Translations under genes and position numbers: made by a program | NCBI RefSeq assembly: GCF_030534315.2 | Contig: NZ_CP130558.2 | Coordinates: 755,001 to 819,000 of the forward strand | DNA length: 64,000 bases | Direction of reading: 5' to 3' | Source of the DNA: Thermoanaerobacterium sp. CMT5567-10 | Lineage (GTDB): Bacteria > Bacillota > Thermoanaerobacteria > Thermoanaerobacterales > Thermoanaerobacteraceae | Part shown: piece after piece, positions 17,672 through 25,739 of the stretch | How the letters are laid out: each line of letters begins with the position of its first letter | Position numbering within the stretch: the stretch's first letter is position 1 | The notes under the pieces: model-generated | Databases searched by the model: none | The model's input: the letters and a program-made list of their open reading frames with translations, nothing else | What the model was told of the DNA's origin: nothing

Positions 17672-17999
17672 TGGCCTTCGCCTCCTTCTCCGCAAGCACC
17701 TCAATGTACATCCCGCGCCCCTTTACGTCCTCTGCGCTGATGATGTTATATCTGCCATCGTTACAGACAAGCACAAGATCTGTGGTGATTTCAAGGTTCG
17801 GGATCTTGCGAAAACGAAACAGGGCAGACGCCTGTGAAAACGCTGCCCTGTTTGCCCATATTTCGCTGCCATGCCTGTCTTCCTTGTACGCCCTTACCGA
17901 AGCAAGAATAATATCTCCTTTTTCCGCAAAACCCTCGCTGTCCTTAACCGGCTTGGGGGAGATGATGTCAACAAATGTGTTCATTTTCCCGAAGCTCAT
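17658..17999 (-). CDS. Head-tail adaptor (head closure) protein
   Basis: A 113-residue protein: MSFGKMNTFVDIISPKPVKDSEGFAEKGDIILASVRAYKEDRHGSE, then FRFRKIPNLEITTDLVLVCNDGRYNIISAEDVKGRGMYIEVLAE. This is the usual signature of SPP1 gp16/Phage_H_T_join proteins that close the capsid after packaging. ATG preceded by GGAGGG. Confidence 0.85.
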   Translation of the reverse strand: MSFGKMNTFVDIISPKPVKDSEGFAEKGDIILASVRAYKEDRHGSEIWANRAAFSQASALFRFRKIPNLEITTDLVLVCNDGRYNIISAEDVKGRGMYIEVLAEKEAKASGKS

Positions 18000-18002
18000 C
18001 CC

Positions 18003-18311
18003 TCAAACCCTCCAGTCCTTGTCCAGCCGCAGCAGCATATTCACCGTATTCCACACCTGCTGCCCGGCCTGCACGTTGTCAGCAAAAAAGCCGCCTGTGC
18101 TGCCGTCCCGGCTTTCATAAAAGTGGGACGACAGCATGATGACAGCCTGTTCGGTGGTAGGCGGCATGGGGTTTTCGGCATAATACCCCTCCGGCTTTTT
18201 CTGGTAGCTTTCCGCGTAGGCTACCGCAGCTTTGATGTATTCCTGCAAAAGCGCGTCATCTTGGCTGTGCTGCAGTATGAGGTTGGCTTTAACCTTCTCT
18301 ATAAGTTCCAT
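18003..18311 (-). CDS. Head-tail connector, gp6-like
   Basis: A 102-residue mainly helical protein from ATG 18311 (GGAGGGCTGCGGC upstream): MELIEKVKANLILQHSQDDALLQEYIKAAVAYAESYQKK, then PPTTEQAVIMLSSHFYESRDG. Matches the short gp6/YqbG connector family that binds under the portal. Located right after the capsid gene, as in HK97-type modules. Confidence 0.82.
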   Translation of the reverse strand: MELIEKVKANLILQHSQDDALLQEYIKAAVAYAESYQKKPEGYYAENPMPPTTEQAVIMLSSHFYESRDGSTGGFFADNVQAGQQVWNTVNMLLRLDKDWRV

Positions 18312-18331
18312 GCCGCAGCCCTCCGTTTTCA

Positions 18332-19528
18332 TTAAGCTGATTTCTGCTGCAGTATCTTGACTGCTTCAGACAGTACCAGTTTGCCATCTACACGTTGTGT
18401 TGCCATGAATCCAACTTGTCCGGTCGCAGCATACAACTCATTAAGCCGCTTAAAAACCCTGCCTTGACGGTCTGCCACCCAGTAATAAGAAAAATCGCCG
18501 AATACAATCGTTTTTGCTCCCGCGGCAATGGCAGGCATATAGGCCGACGTCCTGACCGGGCGGTTGAGGATGGTGTCAGGCGTTCCGGCGGTAACGGAAG
18601 GCTGCCAGAGGTATTGGCCGTTGTTGTCTTTAAGCTTCCTGATGGCCTTGACGGTTGAATCGTTCATTATAAACACCGCGTTTCTGCGGTAGGGAGACTT
18701 AAGGCTGTAGAACAAGTCCATGATCTCGTCAAGGGTAATGGCTGCCGCGCTTGCCGCGGTCACTCCCACCTCGCCGCCTCCGTTATTGGCCAAAATTCCC
18801 GTAGGTTTGCCGGAACCATCCCCGACAAAGAAAGCTTCCTCCTCTTTGGCCCCGATGCGGCGGGCAAACTCTTTGGCGATATACTGCTCCAAGTTGAATA
18901 CGCTGTCGTTTAAGAGCTCCTCGGACACCTTGATCATAGTCGCCAGTTTGTAAGCCCCGATGGATACCTGCGCAAAGGAGTCGTCGCTTTCCGGAATCTG
19001 GCCTTCCTCGTCCACCCAGGATGCTGTGCCCTTGCTTGCCACCACCGGGATTTTTCTGTCTCCGCTGGACGTTGTAATGACATTGGCGATCTGCCTGAAG
19101 ATATTCTCCTCTTCCAGCGCTTCCACAAGAGTACGCTCAAATTCGTCGGGGACAAGATACCCGCCTTCGCTTTCGGTTCCTATCTGCAAAGCGTTCTGTA
19201 CGTCAAAACTGAGCTTGCTGCGCATGGCCTTCCAAAACGCGTTCCTATACTCGTCAGTTGCCCTGCCGGTTTTGGTTTCGCCTTGAGGAGCGGGTTTGTT
19301 GGTGATGGGATTGCTGACCGGCTTTGACAGTTCCAGATCAATGGCGGCCTGACGTTCGAGACGCTCTATTTCTTTCCCGAGCGCAACTACGTCGGCTTCC
19401 ATTTTTTCATAAGTCGCGGTATCCTCCGGTGAAAGCAGTCCGTCGTTCCCGCGTTTGCTGTCGAGGAAAGCTTTAGCAGCTTCCCATACTTTAGCGCGTT
19501 TTTCACGCAGTTCCAGTATTTTGCTCAT
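18332..19528 (-). CDS. HK97-fold major capsid protein
   Basis: A 398-residue protein. The N-terminal ~100 residues are charged coiled-coil (LELREKRAKVWEAAKAFLDSK, KMEADVVALGKEIERLERQ), the delta/scaffold domain normally removed by the phage protease. The HK97 body follows (GTESEGGYLVPDEFERTLVEALEEENIFRQIANVITTSSGDRKIPVV; VDEEGQIPESDDSFAQVSIGAYKLATMIKVSEELLNDS; RNAVFIMNDSTVKAIRKLKD; VFGDFSYYWVADRQG). Start at the ATG after AAGGAGG. Upstream lies the ClpP-like maturation protease. Confidence 0.95.
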   Translation of the reverse strand: MSKILELREKRAKVWEAAKAFLDSKRGNDGLLSPEDTATYEKMEADVVALGKEIERLERQAAIDLELSKPVSNPITNKPAPQGETKTGRATDEYRNAFWKAMRSKLSFDVQNALQIGTESEGGYLVPDEFERTLVEALEEENIFRQIANVITTSSGDRKIPVVASKGTASWVDEEGQIPESDDSFAQVSIGAYKLATMIKVSEELLNDSVFNLEQYIAKEFARRIGAKEEEAFFVGDGSGKPTGILANNGGGEVGVTAASAAAITLDEIMDLFYSLKSPYRRNAVFIMNDSTVKAIRKLKDNNGQYLWQPSVTAGTPDTILNRPVRTSAYMPAIAAGAKTIVFGDFSYYWVADRQGRVFKRLNELYAATGQVGFMATQRVDGKLVLSEAVKILQQKSA

Positions 19529-19541
19529 AATCAAATCCTCC

Positions 19542-20267
19542 TTAAGGTTTTAATAAAAAAAGCCGCTTTTCAAGCGACTCAATTGGTGTTCCTTTTGGTT
19601 TTTCTTTTGGTTTAAGCTTTTGCAGGATGGAATTTGTTACTGCCTGCCTGCTGAAGATCATTCCTCCTGATACTTCAAATTCGGATGGGAATGATTCATC
19701 CTCCATAAACAAGATTCCATCGGCAAAGCCAAGTTCCACCGCTTTTCTTGCGTTAAACCAGCTTTCTGCATCCATTAAGTGCGATATTTTTGCCCTGGAA
19801 AGTCCGGTTTTCAGCTCATAAGCGTTGATGATGGATTCCTTTATTTCTTCCAGCATTGCGATAGCTTTCTCCATTTCTTCCGTATCACCGATGGCTATTG
19901 TCATAGGGTTGTGAATCATCATCATGCTGACTGGTGACATAAAGACGTCACCTCCGGCCATAGCTATGACCGAAGCGGCGCTGGCTGCAATACCGTCAAT
20001 CTTTACCGTCACTTTGCCTTTGTAATCCATAAGCATGTTGTAAATTTGATTAGCTGCAAATATATCTCCGCCAGGGCTGTTGATCCAGATCGTTATATCA
20101 CCCTCTCCGGACAACAGCTCTGATTTGAACTGTTTGGGAGTTACTTCGTCTCCCAGCCAGCTTTCTTCAGCTATTGGGCCGTCAATATATAATGTCCGGC
20201 TGCCATCATCGTTTTGTATCCAGTTCCAGAAGCGGCGAACCGGTTTTGGTTTTTGTGATTTGTTCAA
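19542..20267 (-). CDS. ClpP-like prohead maturation protease
   Basis: A 241-residue serine protease of the ClpP fold used to cleave capsid delta domains. Visible: INSPGGDIFAANQIYNML (oxyanion region), DGIAASAASVIAMAGG with the nucleophile Ser, MMMIHNPM with the catalytic His, and a C-terminal extension. A TTG start at 20267 is chosen because AACGGAGGGATCAAAAG precedes it. The 5' end overlaps the portal gene. The last codons (19552-19579) contain a stem AGTCGCTT/AAGCGGCT followed by TTTTTTTATT, so a weak terminator is embedded in the coding 3' end before the capsid gene. Confidence 0.9.
   Translation of the reverse strand: MNKSQKPKPVRRFWNWIQNDDGSRTLYIDGPIAEESWLGDEVTPKQFKSELLSGEGDITIWINSPGGDIFAANQIYNMLMDYKGKVTVKIDGIAASAASVIAMAGGDVFMSPVSMMMIHNPMTIAIGDTEEMEKAIAMLEEIKESIINAYELKTGLSRAKISHLMDAESWFNARKAVELGFADGILFMEDESFPSEFEVSGGMIFSRQAVTNSILQKLKPKEKPKGTPIESLEKRLFLLKP
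19552..19579 (-). terminator. Possible terminator inside the protease 3' end
   Basis: Minus-strand stem of about 8 bp (one G-U pair) with a 3-nt loop, followed by seven T residues. It overlaps the last ~12 codons of the protease gene and lies 24 nt before the capsid start. It could set the protease-to-capsid ratio. Confidence 0.5.
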
Positions 20268-21528
20268 CTTTTGATCCCTCCGTTTTAGCATTGTTTTTGC
20301 CTGCAAAGGCACCTGCATCGGCAAGCCTGGTCATGTTACCGTTAACAAGATACAGATCTCCGCCCAACTCCGCCGGAATCCGGTTCATGTCCTCAAGCTC
20401 GCGGATATCGTTAGCAGACATCCAGCCGTTCTGTCGAGCTACAGCATAACCATTCATGCGGCTTGCATAATCACCGCGCAGAAGGCCATCTACATTGAAT
20501 TTGACAAAGTATGCCCGCTTCTCTGATGGTAAAAGCAGCGCTTTTTGGAGAGCCTGTTCCCAACGCACCACCCACGGGTCAAGCGTGTATTTAACAAATT
20601 CCAGAGATTGCTGTTCGATGTTTGAAAAGCTTGACTTTTCAAGATCTCCAACCATATGGGGAGGTACTCGGAATATCCGAGCAATTTCATTTATCTGAAA
20701 CTTTCTTGTCTCTAAAAACTGTGCCTGTTCGGGTGGAATGCCGATTGGTTGAAACTTCATTCCCTCTTCCAGAACTGCAATGCGATGAGCATTGGCACTT
20801 CCTTGATAAACAGCATTCCAGCTTTCTCGCACCTTTGCCGGATCCTTTAATACGCCGGGATGTTCCAGAACGCCACCCGGATTTGCTCCGTTGGCAAAAA
20901 AGGATGCACCATACTCCTCACAGGCAATAGCCATGCCTATGGCGTTCTTGGCCATAGCAATAGGGGAGTATCCGATCAGTCCGTCAAAACCGAGTCCCGG
21001 GATGTGAAGAACCTCATCACTTCGTAGGTATATAAGGCCTGCTTTTGGATTAACCCTGCTCTCATCGCTGTCGCGCCGATAAGTGTAAAACAGTTCTCCG
21101 TTTGGAGCCCTGTCTACCGTCATTTTGTTTGGCAAAAGGGGATAAAGCGCCAGCACTCGTCCTGAACCGTCCCTAATAATTTGAGCGTAAGCATTTCCCC
21201 ATAAAAGAAGATGACTCATCAGTGTTTCTCGGAACACGAATGAAGTCATCTCAGGATTTGGTTCGTCATGGAGCAAATAATAGAGCGGGTGGGTCAACGC
21301 TTTTTCTTTGCCACCGTCTTCTTTATAGCGGTACACATGAAGCGGAAGCCCGGCGATGGCTTCTGCAAGTATCCTTACACAGGCATACACTGCCGTTGTC
21401 TGCATTGCAGTCCGCTCATTGACAGTCTTTCCGCTGGATGTGCCGCCGAAGAAAAAGCTATATGCATTACCGAACAGACTGTTTTTCGGCTTATCCCTTG
21501 CTTTGAACAAACGGGAAAAGATTTTCAT
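20206..21528 (-). CDS. Phage portal protein (HK97 family)
   Basis: A 440-residue portal. Typical segments: ERTAMQTTAVYACVRILAEAIAGLPLHVYRY near the N-terminus, LLLWGNAYAQIIRDGSGRVLALYPL, IPGLGFDGLIGYSPIAMAKNAIGMA, and FQINEIARIFRVPPHMVGDLEKSSFSNIEQQSLEFVKYTLDPW. It forms the dodecameric packaging vertex. A start at 21528 (MKIFSRLF) is used; another ATG two codons upstream is equally close to GGAGAG. It lies upstream of the protease, with the plus-strand gene 21636-22040 between it and the large terminase. Confidence 0.93.
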   Translation of the reverse strand: MKIFSRLFKARDKPKNSLFGNAYSFFFGGTSSGKTVNERTAMQTTAVYACVRILAEAIAGLPLHVYRYKEDGGKEKALTHPLYYLLHDEPNPEMTSFVFRETLMSHLLLWGNAYAQIIRDGSGRVLALYPLLPNKMTVDRAPNGELFYTYRRDSDESRVNPKAGLIYLRSDEVLHIPGLGFDGLIGYSPIAMAKNAIGMAIACEEYGASFFANGANPGGVLEHPGVLKDPAKVRESWNAVYQGSANAHRIAVLEEGMKFQPIGIPPEQAQFLETRKFQINEIARIFRVPPHMVGDLEKSSFSNIEQQSLEFVKYTLDPWVVRWEQALQKALLLPSEKRAYFVKFNVDGLLRGDYASRMNGYAVARQNGWMSANDIRELEDMNRIPAELGGDLYLVNGNMTRLADAGAFAGKNNAKTEGSKVEQITKTKTGSPLLELDTKR

Positions 21529-21567
21529 AGGCATCACTCTCCGATAATACTTTTTATAAATAACTCA

Positions 21568-21610
21568 TTGACATCTAATTTTACATATGTTATATTACAT
21601 ATGTAAAATT
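21568..21610 (+). promoter_or_regulatory. Promoter with perfect inverted-repeat operator
   Basis: TTGACA at 21568-21573, a 17-nt spacer, and TATATT at 21591-21596. The -10 is exactly the centre of a perfect 14-bp inverted repeat AATTTTACATATGT / ACATATGTAAAATT (21577-21590, 21597-21610). A dimeric repressor bound here would block the promoter. It drives the plus-strand gene at 21636. Confidence 0.82.
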
Positions 21611-21635
21611 AACTACCTGAAAGGGGATTTGTATA

Positions 21636-22040
21636 ATGAAAGCTACTTTTAATGATTTTCTCAAGGAAAATCCTAATTGCTCAAAATTTGCCAATAATCC
21701 TGATGCAATTGCTATTTTCAACATTCTCTCGAAAGAAGAAAACATAATTGCTATGATAGATGCTTCAAATGCAGGCAAGCCAGCATTATCAGCTTGTGTC
21801 AGCGAAGTCGAGAGCTTTTTTGATAATAGCAATAACCCCACCATAGACTTAAGGGACGGTTTCACAAGAACTGTCATCGGTCGTATGGTAAAGTCGATTC
21901 TTGCACCATTTGGTTATGAACCTAGCGTTCAAAAAGACTTACCTAAGGCTACACCCGCTAAATACTTTACTTCAGCATCCTGTTATGAAAAAACCGGTAC
22001 GGCTTCAATGCGGATTGTTCGAACTATAGAAGAAATTTAG
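21636..22040 (+). CDS. Unrecognised plus-strand cargo protein (moron candidate)
   Basis: A 134-residue soluble protein (MKATFNDFLKENPNCSKFANNPDAIAIFNILSKEENIIAMIDASNAGKPALSACVSEVES... split here for length) with acidic N-terminal helices and a C-terminus PATPAKYFTSASCYEKTG-like. No signal peptide or membrane segment, and no family that I recognise. AAAGGGG precedes the ATG. It sits between portal and large terminase, against the phage operon, and its last 4 bp overlap the terminase stop. Own promoter plus operator suggests expression in the lysogen. A lysogenic-conversion role is inference. Confidence 0.78.
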   Translation: MKATFNDFLKENPNCSKFANNPDAIAIFNILSKEENIIAMIDASNAGKPALSACVSEVESFFDNSNNPTIDLRDGFTRTVIGRMVKSILAPFGYEPSVQKDLPKATPAKYFTSASCYEKTGTASMRIVRTIEEI

Positions 22041-23638
22041 AGTATTAAAAGCCCACGCTCATCATAGACTGAACCGATATTTTCTCCTCCATGCCTTAAC
22101 GCGCGGTCAAGCGCCATAATTAACGCTACCGCACCATCTATTCTCTCGGTGGATTTTTCTTTATCCGGCTTAATGTTTCCGGCGGGATCGGTTTTGACAT
22201 AGATATTGTCCATCATCCACCGCAGTACTGGATTACCACCATGGGCGATGCGTTCTTCCAATGTCAGCTTCATCAACTCTTTTGTAGGCGGCGACATATC
22301 CTTGAAACCCTGACCGAATGGAACAACCGTAAACCCCAAAGCCTCGAGGTTTTGCGTCATCTGAATTGCGCCCCAGCGGTCAAAGGCTATTTCCTTAATG
22401 TTATATTTCATTCCGAGTTCCTCAATAAAGGTTTCGATAAAGCCATAATGCACGACGTTACCCTCAGTGGTATATAAAAAGCCTTGCCTCTCCCAGACAT
22501 CATAAGGCACATGATCTCTCCGCACACGCTGATCAATATTCTCCTCCGGTATCCAGAAAAAAGGTAGAATCTGATATTTATCAGATTCATCAAGCGGTGG
22601 AAACACCAGCACAAAGGCGGTAATATCGGTAGTAGATGACAGGTCAAGTCCTCCGTAACAGGTTCTGCCGCGCAATTTTTCTGCATCAACAGGAAACGCA
22701 CACTTATCCCATTTATCCATTGGCATCCAGCGCACCGATTGTTTCACCCACTGATTTAAGCGGAGCTGACGGAATAAATTTTCCTCTGCAGGATTTTGCT
22801 TGGCATTTTCACAAGCCACCCTCAATTTTTCGATGTCGACTGTAATGCCCAGTGACGGGTTAACCTTTCTCCATACCTTTTCACTTGTCCAGTCATCGGT
22901 ATCGGCTGCGCTGTAGATAACAGGGTAGAAAGTCGGATCTATCTTACGCCCTTGAAGAATATCCTCAGCCTTTTGATGTACTTCCCAGCAGATGGAATTG
23001 CGGTCTGTGCCAGCAGTTGTGATCAGGAAAAACAGCGGTTGTTTTCTTGCATCGCCAGATCCGTGAAGCATTACATCATAAAGATCCCTGTTTGGCTGAG
23101 CATGAAGTTCGTCAAATACCACACCATGGACGTTTAGGCCATGTTTTGTATATGCCTCCGCTGAAAGCACCTGATAAAAACTGCCTAACGGTTTATAAAC
23201 CAGCCGCTTCTGTGACAGCATTGGTTTAATTCGAGATTTTAATGCCGGACACTGTTCCACCATATCTACTGCAACATCGAAAACAATGGATGCCTGCTGA
23301 CGATCAGACGCACATCCATAAACCTCGCCACCATGCTCGAAATCACCACAGGTAAGATATAAAGCAATTGCCGCTGCAAGTTCGCTCTTACCCTGCTTTT
23401 TTGGAATTTCTATATAGGCAGTGTTAAACTGCCTGTATCCGTTAGGTTTCAAGATTCCGAATATATCCCGGACAATCTGTTCCTGCCAGTCAATTAATTC
23501 AAAAGGCATTCCATACCATTCACCCTTGGTATGCTTCAGGCAGTTTATAAAAGTAACAGCGGCATCAGCCGCTTCCTTGTCATATCGAGAACCTTCCGCC
23601 ATAAACTTGGTTGGTTTATACCGTTTTAACTTCCGCAG
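22037..23638 (-). CDS. Terminase large subunit
   Basis: A 533-residue packaging ATPase-nuclease. The ATPase part has IEIPKKQGKSELAAAIAL (Walker A-like), FDELHAQPNRDLYDVM (Walker B) and LITTAGTDRNSICWE. The nuclease part has YGGLDLSSTTDITAFVLVF and a C-terminal VALIMALDRAL. The best ribosome binding site (AAAGGAGG, 8 nt spacing) points to a CTG start at 23638; the next ATG would drop about 12 residues (MAEGSRYDKEAADAA). It is separated from the upstream cassette by a terminator and lies directly before the portal region. Confidence 0.93.
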   Translation of the reverse strand: MRKLKRYKPTKFMAEGSRYDKEAADAAVTFINCLKHTKGEWYGMPFELIDWQEQIVRDIFGILKPNGYRQFNTAYIEIPKKQGKSELAAAIALYLTCGDFEHGGEVYGCASDRQQASIVFDVAVDMVEQCPALKSRIKPMLSQKRLVYKPLGSFYQVLSAEAYTKHGLNVHGVVFDELHAQPNRDLYDVMLHGSGDARKQPLFFLITTAGTDRNSICWEVHQKAEDILQGRKIDPTFYPVIYSAADTDDWTSEKVWRKVNPSLGITVDIEKLRVACENAKQNPAEENLFRQLRLNQWVKQSVRWMPMDKWDKCAFPVDAEKLRGRTCYGGLDLSSTTDITAFVLVFPPLDESDKYQILPFFWIPEENIDQRVRRDHVPYDVWERQGFLYTTEGNVVHYGFIETFIEELGMKYNIKEIAFDRWGAIQMTQNLEALGFTVVPFGQGFKDMSPPTKELMKLTLEERIAHGGNPVLRWMMDNIYVKTDPAGNIKPDKEKSTERIDGAVALIMALDRALRHGGENIGSVYDERGLLIL

Positions 23639-23669
23639 CTTTGCCGCCTCCTTTCCTAAAATTGAGCAA

Positions 23670-23699
23670 GAAAAAAGGAACCTCATGGATGAAGTTCCT
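23670..23699 (-). terminator. Terminator before the large terminase gene
   Basis: Minus-strand stem GGAACTTCAT / ATGAGGTTCC (one mismatch) followed by TTTTTT. It lies between the DUF5049-like gene and the terminase, so packaging genes may need readthrough or a separate start. Confidence 0.7.
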
Positions 23700-23740
23700 C
23701 TCCTTAGTGGATTTCTATGAAACTTGTTACGTTATAAACG

Positions 23741-23935
23741 TTATCGTTTGCCTGTCAGGATAAACTCGGCATATTCTTTCTTGTGTTCATTAAGAAATAC
23801 TACTAATTCATAAAACCCCATTTTATATGCCTCTTCCTGTACTCTTGGCAAGTCAAACATATTACAGGCACCGCTGTCCCGTATGGCTATAATCTGCCGA
23901 TAAATCTTATCAGTTATCAGATTCTCGTTACCCAT
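23741..23935 (-). CDS. Small DUF5049-like phage protein
   Basis: A 64-residue protein: MGNENLITDKIYRQIIAIRDSGACNMFDLPRVQEEAYKMG..., ending FILTGKR. I recognise it as DUF5049-like, a short protein usually found in clostridial prophages beside amidoligase and cyclotransferase genes. AGAGGTG precedes the ATG, 3 nt after the cyclotransferase stop. Function unknown; it may bind a partner in the cassette. Confidence 0.72.
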   Translation of the reverse strand: MGNENLITDKIYRQIIAIRDSGACNMFDLPRVQEEAYKMGFYELVVFLNEHKKEYAEFILTGKR

Positions 23936-23938
23936 GTC

Positions 23939-24406
23939 CTACACCTCTGACTTCTCTGCCGCTGAAATTGAATCTCTTACCGCTTTATTGAGAAACGAAA
24001 TATCAAAACCCGCATCTATATAGCCCTGCCGAATCACCTCGTAATAGTAACGACCCGGTGCTCCCAAAGGTCTACCTTCATTCATGATATACACCATTGC
24101 GGGTACCCACTGCCCTTTGAAACGTACCTTAACCGTTTCTTTCCGGTATAGATGCGGATAACCTTCATATCTGTCCAGCGCCTTCTCATCATTAGGCATG
24201 ATTCTCCAAAGCATTACCGGTACACTTTCACCTTTTTGTTTTTCTATTGTCGCTACTGCGCCGCCATTCCCTCCTCTGAATAACAGCCGGTATCCTGTGA
24301 GTTTTGCACTCCCCAGCACTTTTGCCGTTGGGCAGCGGTATGCCATCTGCCTTAAGTTCAGATTGCTTCCGTATGCTAAATATATGGTTCCTTTTTCTTT
24401 GCTCAT
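23939..24406 (-). CDS. Gamma-glutamylcyclotransferase-like (AIG2/GGCT) enzyme
   Basis: A 155-residue enzyme of the GGCT fold. The substrate loop motif is IYLAYGSNLNLRQM, and the likely catalytic Glu is in DEKALDRYEGYPHLYRKETVKV. The start at 24406 follows AAGGAGGATGATACG. By family, such enzymes release gamma-glutamyl groups as 5-oxoproline. It lies directly after the amidoligase, which by family forms gamma-glutamyl or related amide bonds, so one makes and the other may cut or edit the same bond. That pairing is recognised in phage and mobile loci, but the substrate here is unknown. Confidence 0.85.
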   Translation of the reverse strand: MSKEKGTIYLAYGSNLNLRQMAYRCPTAKVLGSAKLTGYRLLFRGGNGGAVATIEKQKGESVPVMLWRIMPNDEKALDRYEGYPHLYRKETVKVRFKGQWVPAMVYIMNEGRPLGAPGRYYYEVIRQGYIDAGFDISFLNKAVRDSISAAEKSEV

Positions 24407-24467
24407 CGTATCATCCTCCTTGTATTTACCAAGGCAGAGGCGGAGATCCACCCCTGCGCTTGTCTAT

Positions 24468-25367
24468 CTATGCTGCCCGAAACCGCCATGCTGCGTTACC
24501 ATCAAGGTGTTTGCAAAGATGCTCCCGGCAGTTTTTGAACTCATCACCAATAAGTCCTATGCGGTTGAGATATGTCCGCATGGCAAACTTCTCATTTTCA
24601 ACCTGTGGTTTCTTGCTGGAAGCGCATTTTTGCGTTAACGCCTGATGGTTTAACGCAAGGGCAAGCACTATGTAGCTTCTAATTTTTCCCGCATGAAGTT
24701 CGCTGTTAAAGCCTCGAAGCTCAATTGTCCCATTGCCATTAAAAAAGCTGTGCAGGTTCAAAAAGTGGTATCTGCTATTATGGTAATGGGTGCTTCGGCT
24801 TTCGCTGTAACCTTCGTACCAGATGCTCTCAATCGCCGCCATGGTTTTGGGCTTACGCCGATTCATCTTCTCAACCAGTGCCGCATCCATCTTTTTACAA
24901 AACCGCATCCTGTCCGGCTCAATCTGCAATGCTTTATAGAAAAGGTCATTCTTGCTGGCGATAATGTTGATAAAATTACGGATGCTTCGCGGTGTGTGGT
25001 CTGCACCGTCTATATGGATATGAATTCCACAGCTTGTGTTTGCAAAACCTCCAGCCTTGCGAAGCCTCCTTATCAATTCCTGCAGGGTTTCAATGTCTTC
25101 GCGGTATGTCAGTATCGGGCTTACCAACTCGACGCTATATTCCCGGCCAGTCGCCACAATCCTGCCGTTTTCCTTTTTCTGAGTCCGGATGCTCCCGTCG
25201 CTCATGAATTTCCATATCCGTCCATCCGGTGCAATAACCTTTTGGGTATCGTAATAATCTCCGCTGGATTCAACCCTCCCTCCAAGAAAAGCTGCTGCAG
25301 TTTTTGCCGCTTGTTTTCTTGTCATCCCCGTCAATTCTACCTCGATTCCAAATCTCGTTGTAAGCAT
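24468..25367 (-). CDS. Amidoligase_2 family ATP-dependent ligase
   Basis: A 299-residue protein of the COOH-amine ligase fold (glutamine-synthetase-like). N-terminus MLTTRFGIEVELTGMTR carries the metal-binding FGxExE pattern; also DGSIR, ELVSPILTYREDIETLQELI, CGIHIHIDG (metal His), and NGTIELRGFNSELHAGKIRSYI. Start at 25367 follows GAGGAGAAAGCG; an in-frame ATG at 25418 would add 17 residues and overlaps the stop of a 24-codon frame upstream. Its C-terminal 40 residues (NEKFAMRTYLNRIGLIGDEFKNCR) recur in the 26064-26756 protein. Likely joins an amine to a protein or peptide carboxylate. Confidence 0.88.
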   Translation of the reverse strand: MLTTRFGIEVELTGMTRKQAAKTAAAFLGGRVESSGDYYDTQKVIAPDGRIWKFMSDGSIRTQKKENGRIVATGREYSVELVSPILTYREDIETLQELIRRLRKAGGFANTSCGIHIHIDGADHTPRSIRNFINIIASKNDLFYKALQIEPDRMRFCKKMDAALVEKMNRRKPKTMAAIESIWYEGYSESRSTHYHNSRYHFLNLHSFFNGNGTIELRGFNSELHAGKIRSYIVLALALNHQALTQKCASSKKPQVENEKFAMRTYLNRIGLIGDEFKNCREHLCKHLDGNAAWRFRAA

Positions 25368-25417
25368 TGCGCTTTCTCCTCGCTTTCTCTGTGTTTTTTG
25401 CCCTTTGGCAGTGTACA

Positions 25418-25492
25418 TTAGGCCATTGAAAACACAGGATAGCAAGGCAATTCTGCGTGAGTTTCCACTGGATTTTGAACAATTTTACACAT
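25418..25492 (-). CDS. Possible 24-residue peptide upstream of the amidoligase
   Basis: A short frame starting MCKIVQNPVETH and ending LPCYPVFSMA. Its stop TAA overlaps an ATG in the amidoligase frame (TAATG). The ribosome binding site is poor. The last ten codons align, with the stop, to the sequence after the second ParB-methyltransferase gene (CPCFPLKTER-stop at 26838-26870). The nucleotide pattern CCTTGCTWTCC-N16-TAATGTAC is shared by both places, so this may be a conserved DNA/RNA element rather than a gene. Confidence 0.35.
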   Translation of the reverse strand: MCKIVQNPVETHAELPCYPVFSMA

Positions 25493-25508
25493 CTTGAGTT
25501 GTGTACAT

Positions 25509-25739
25509 TTACAGCTTTCTGATCACATCTATACCATAGGCTACACCCAAAGAAGAACCGCAGTCCCAGTTGATATGAACAGTTCCGATATCATCCACGA
25601 AAGATACTGTTCCTTGGTCTCCCGGTTTCAGCTTAGAATACGGATCATCCATGCAGATAAGCTCAACACGTGTTCCCGGCGGATACTGCTCTTTAATGCG
25701 AAGGACTGTTTCTTTTGAAGGGAAGCCTCTTGCACTCAT
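25509..25739 (-). CDS. DUF4314-like small protein
   Basis: A 76-residue protein (MSARGFPSKETVLRIKEQYPPGTRVELICMDDPYSKLKPG...GTVSFVDDIGTVHINWDCGSSLGV split by omission). The SH3-like beta pattern 'GTRVELICMDDPY ... VHINWDCG' is what I know as DUF4314. ATG follows GAGGAGG and overlaps the upstream stop. Frequent neighbour of phage amidoligases; function unknown. Confidence 0.8.
   Translation of the reverse strand: MSARGFPSKETVLRIKEQYPPGTRVELICMDDPYSKLKPGDQGTVSFVDDIGTVHINWDCGSSLGVAYGIDVIRKL

Noticed and set aside
21590-21877. Minus-strand frame opposite the cargo gene
   Set aside because: The plus strand has promoter, ribosome binding site and operator; the minus frame has none.
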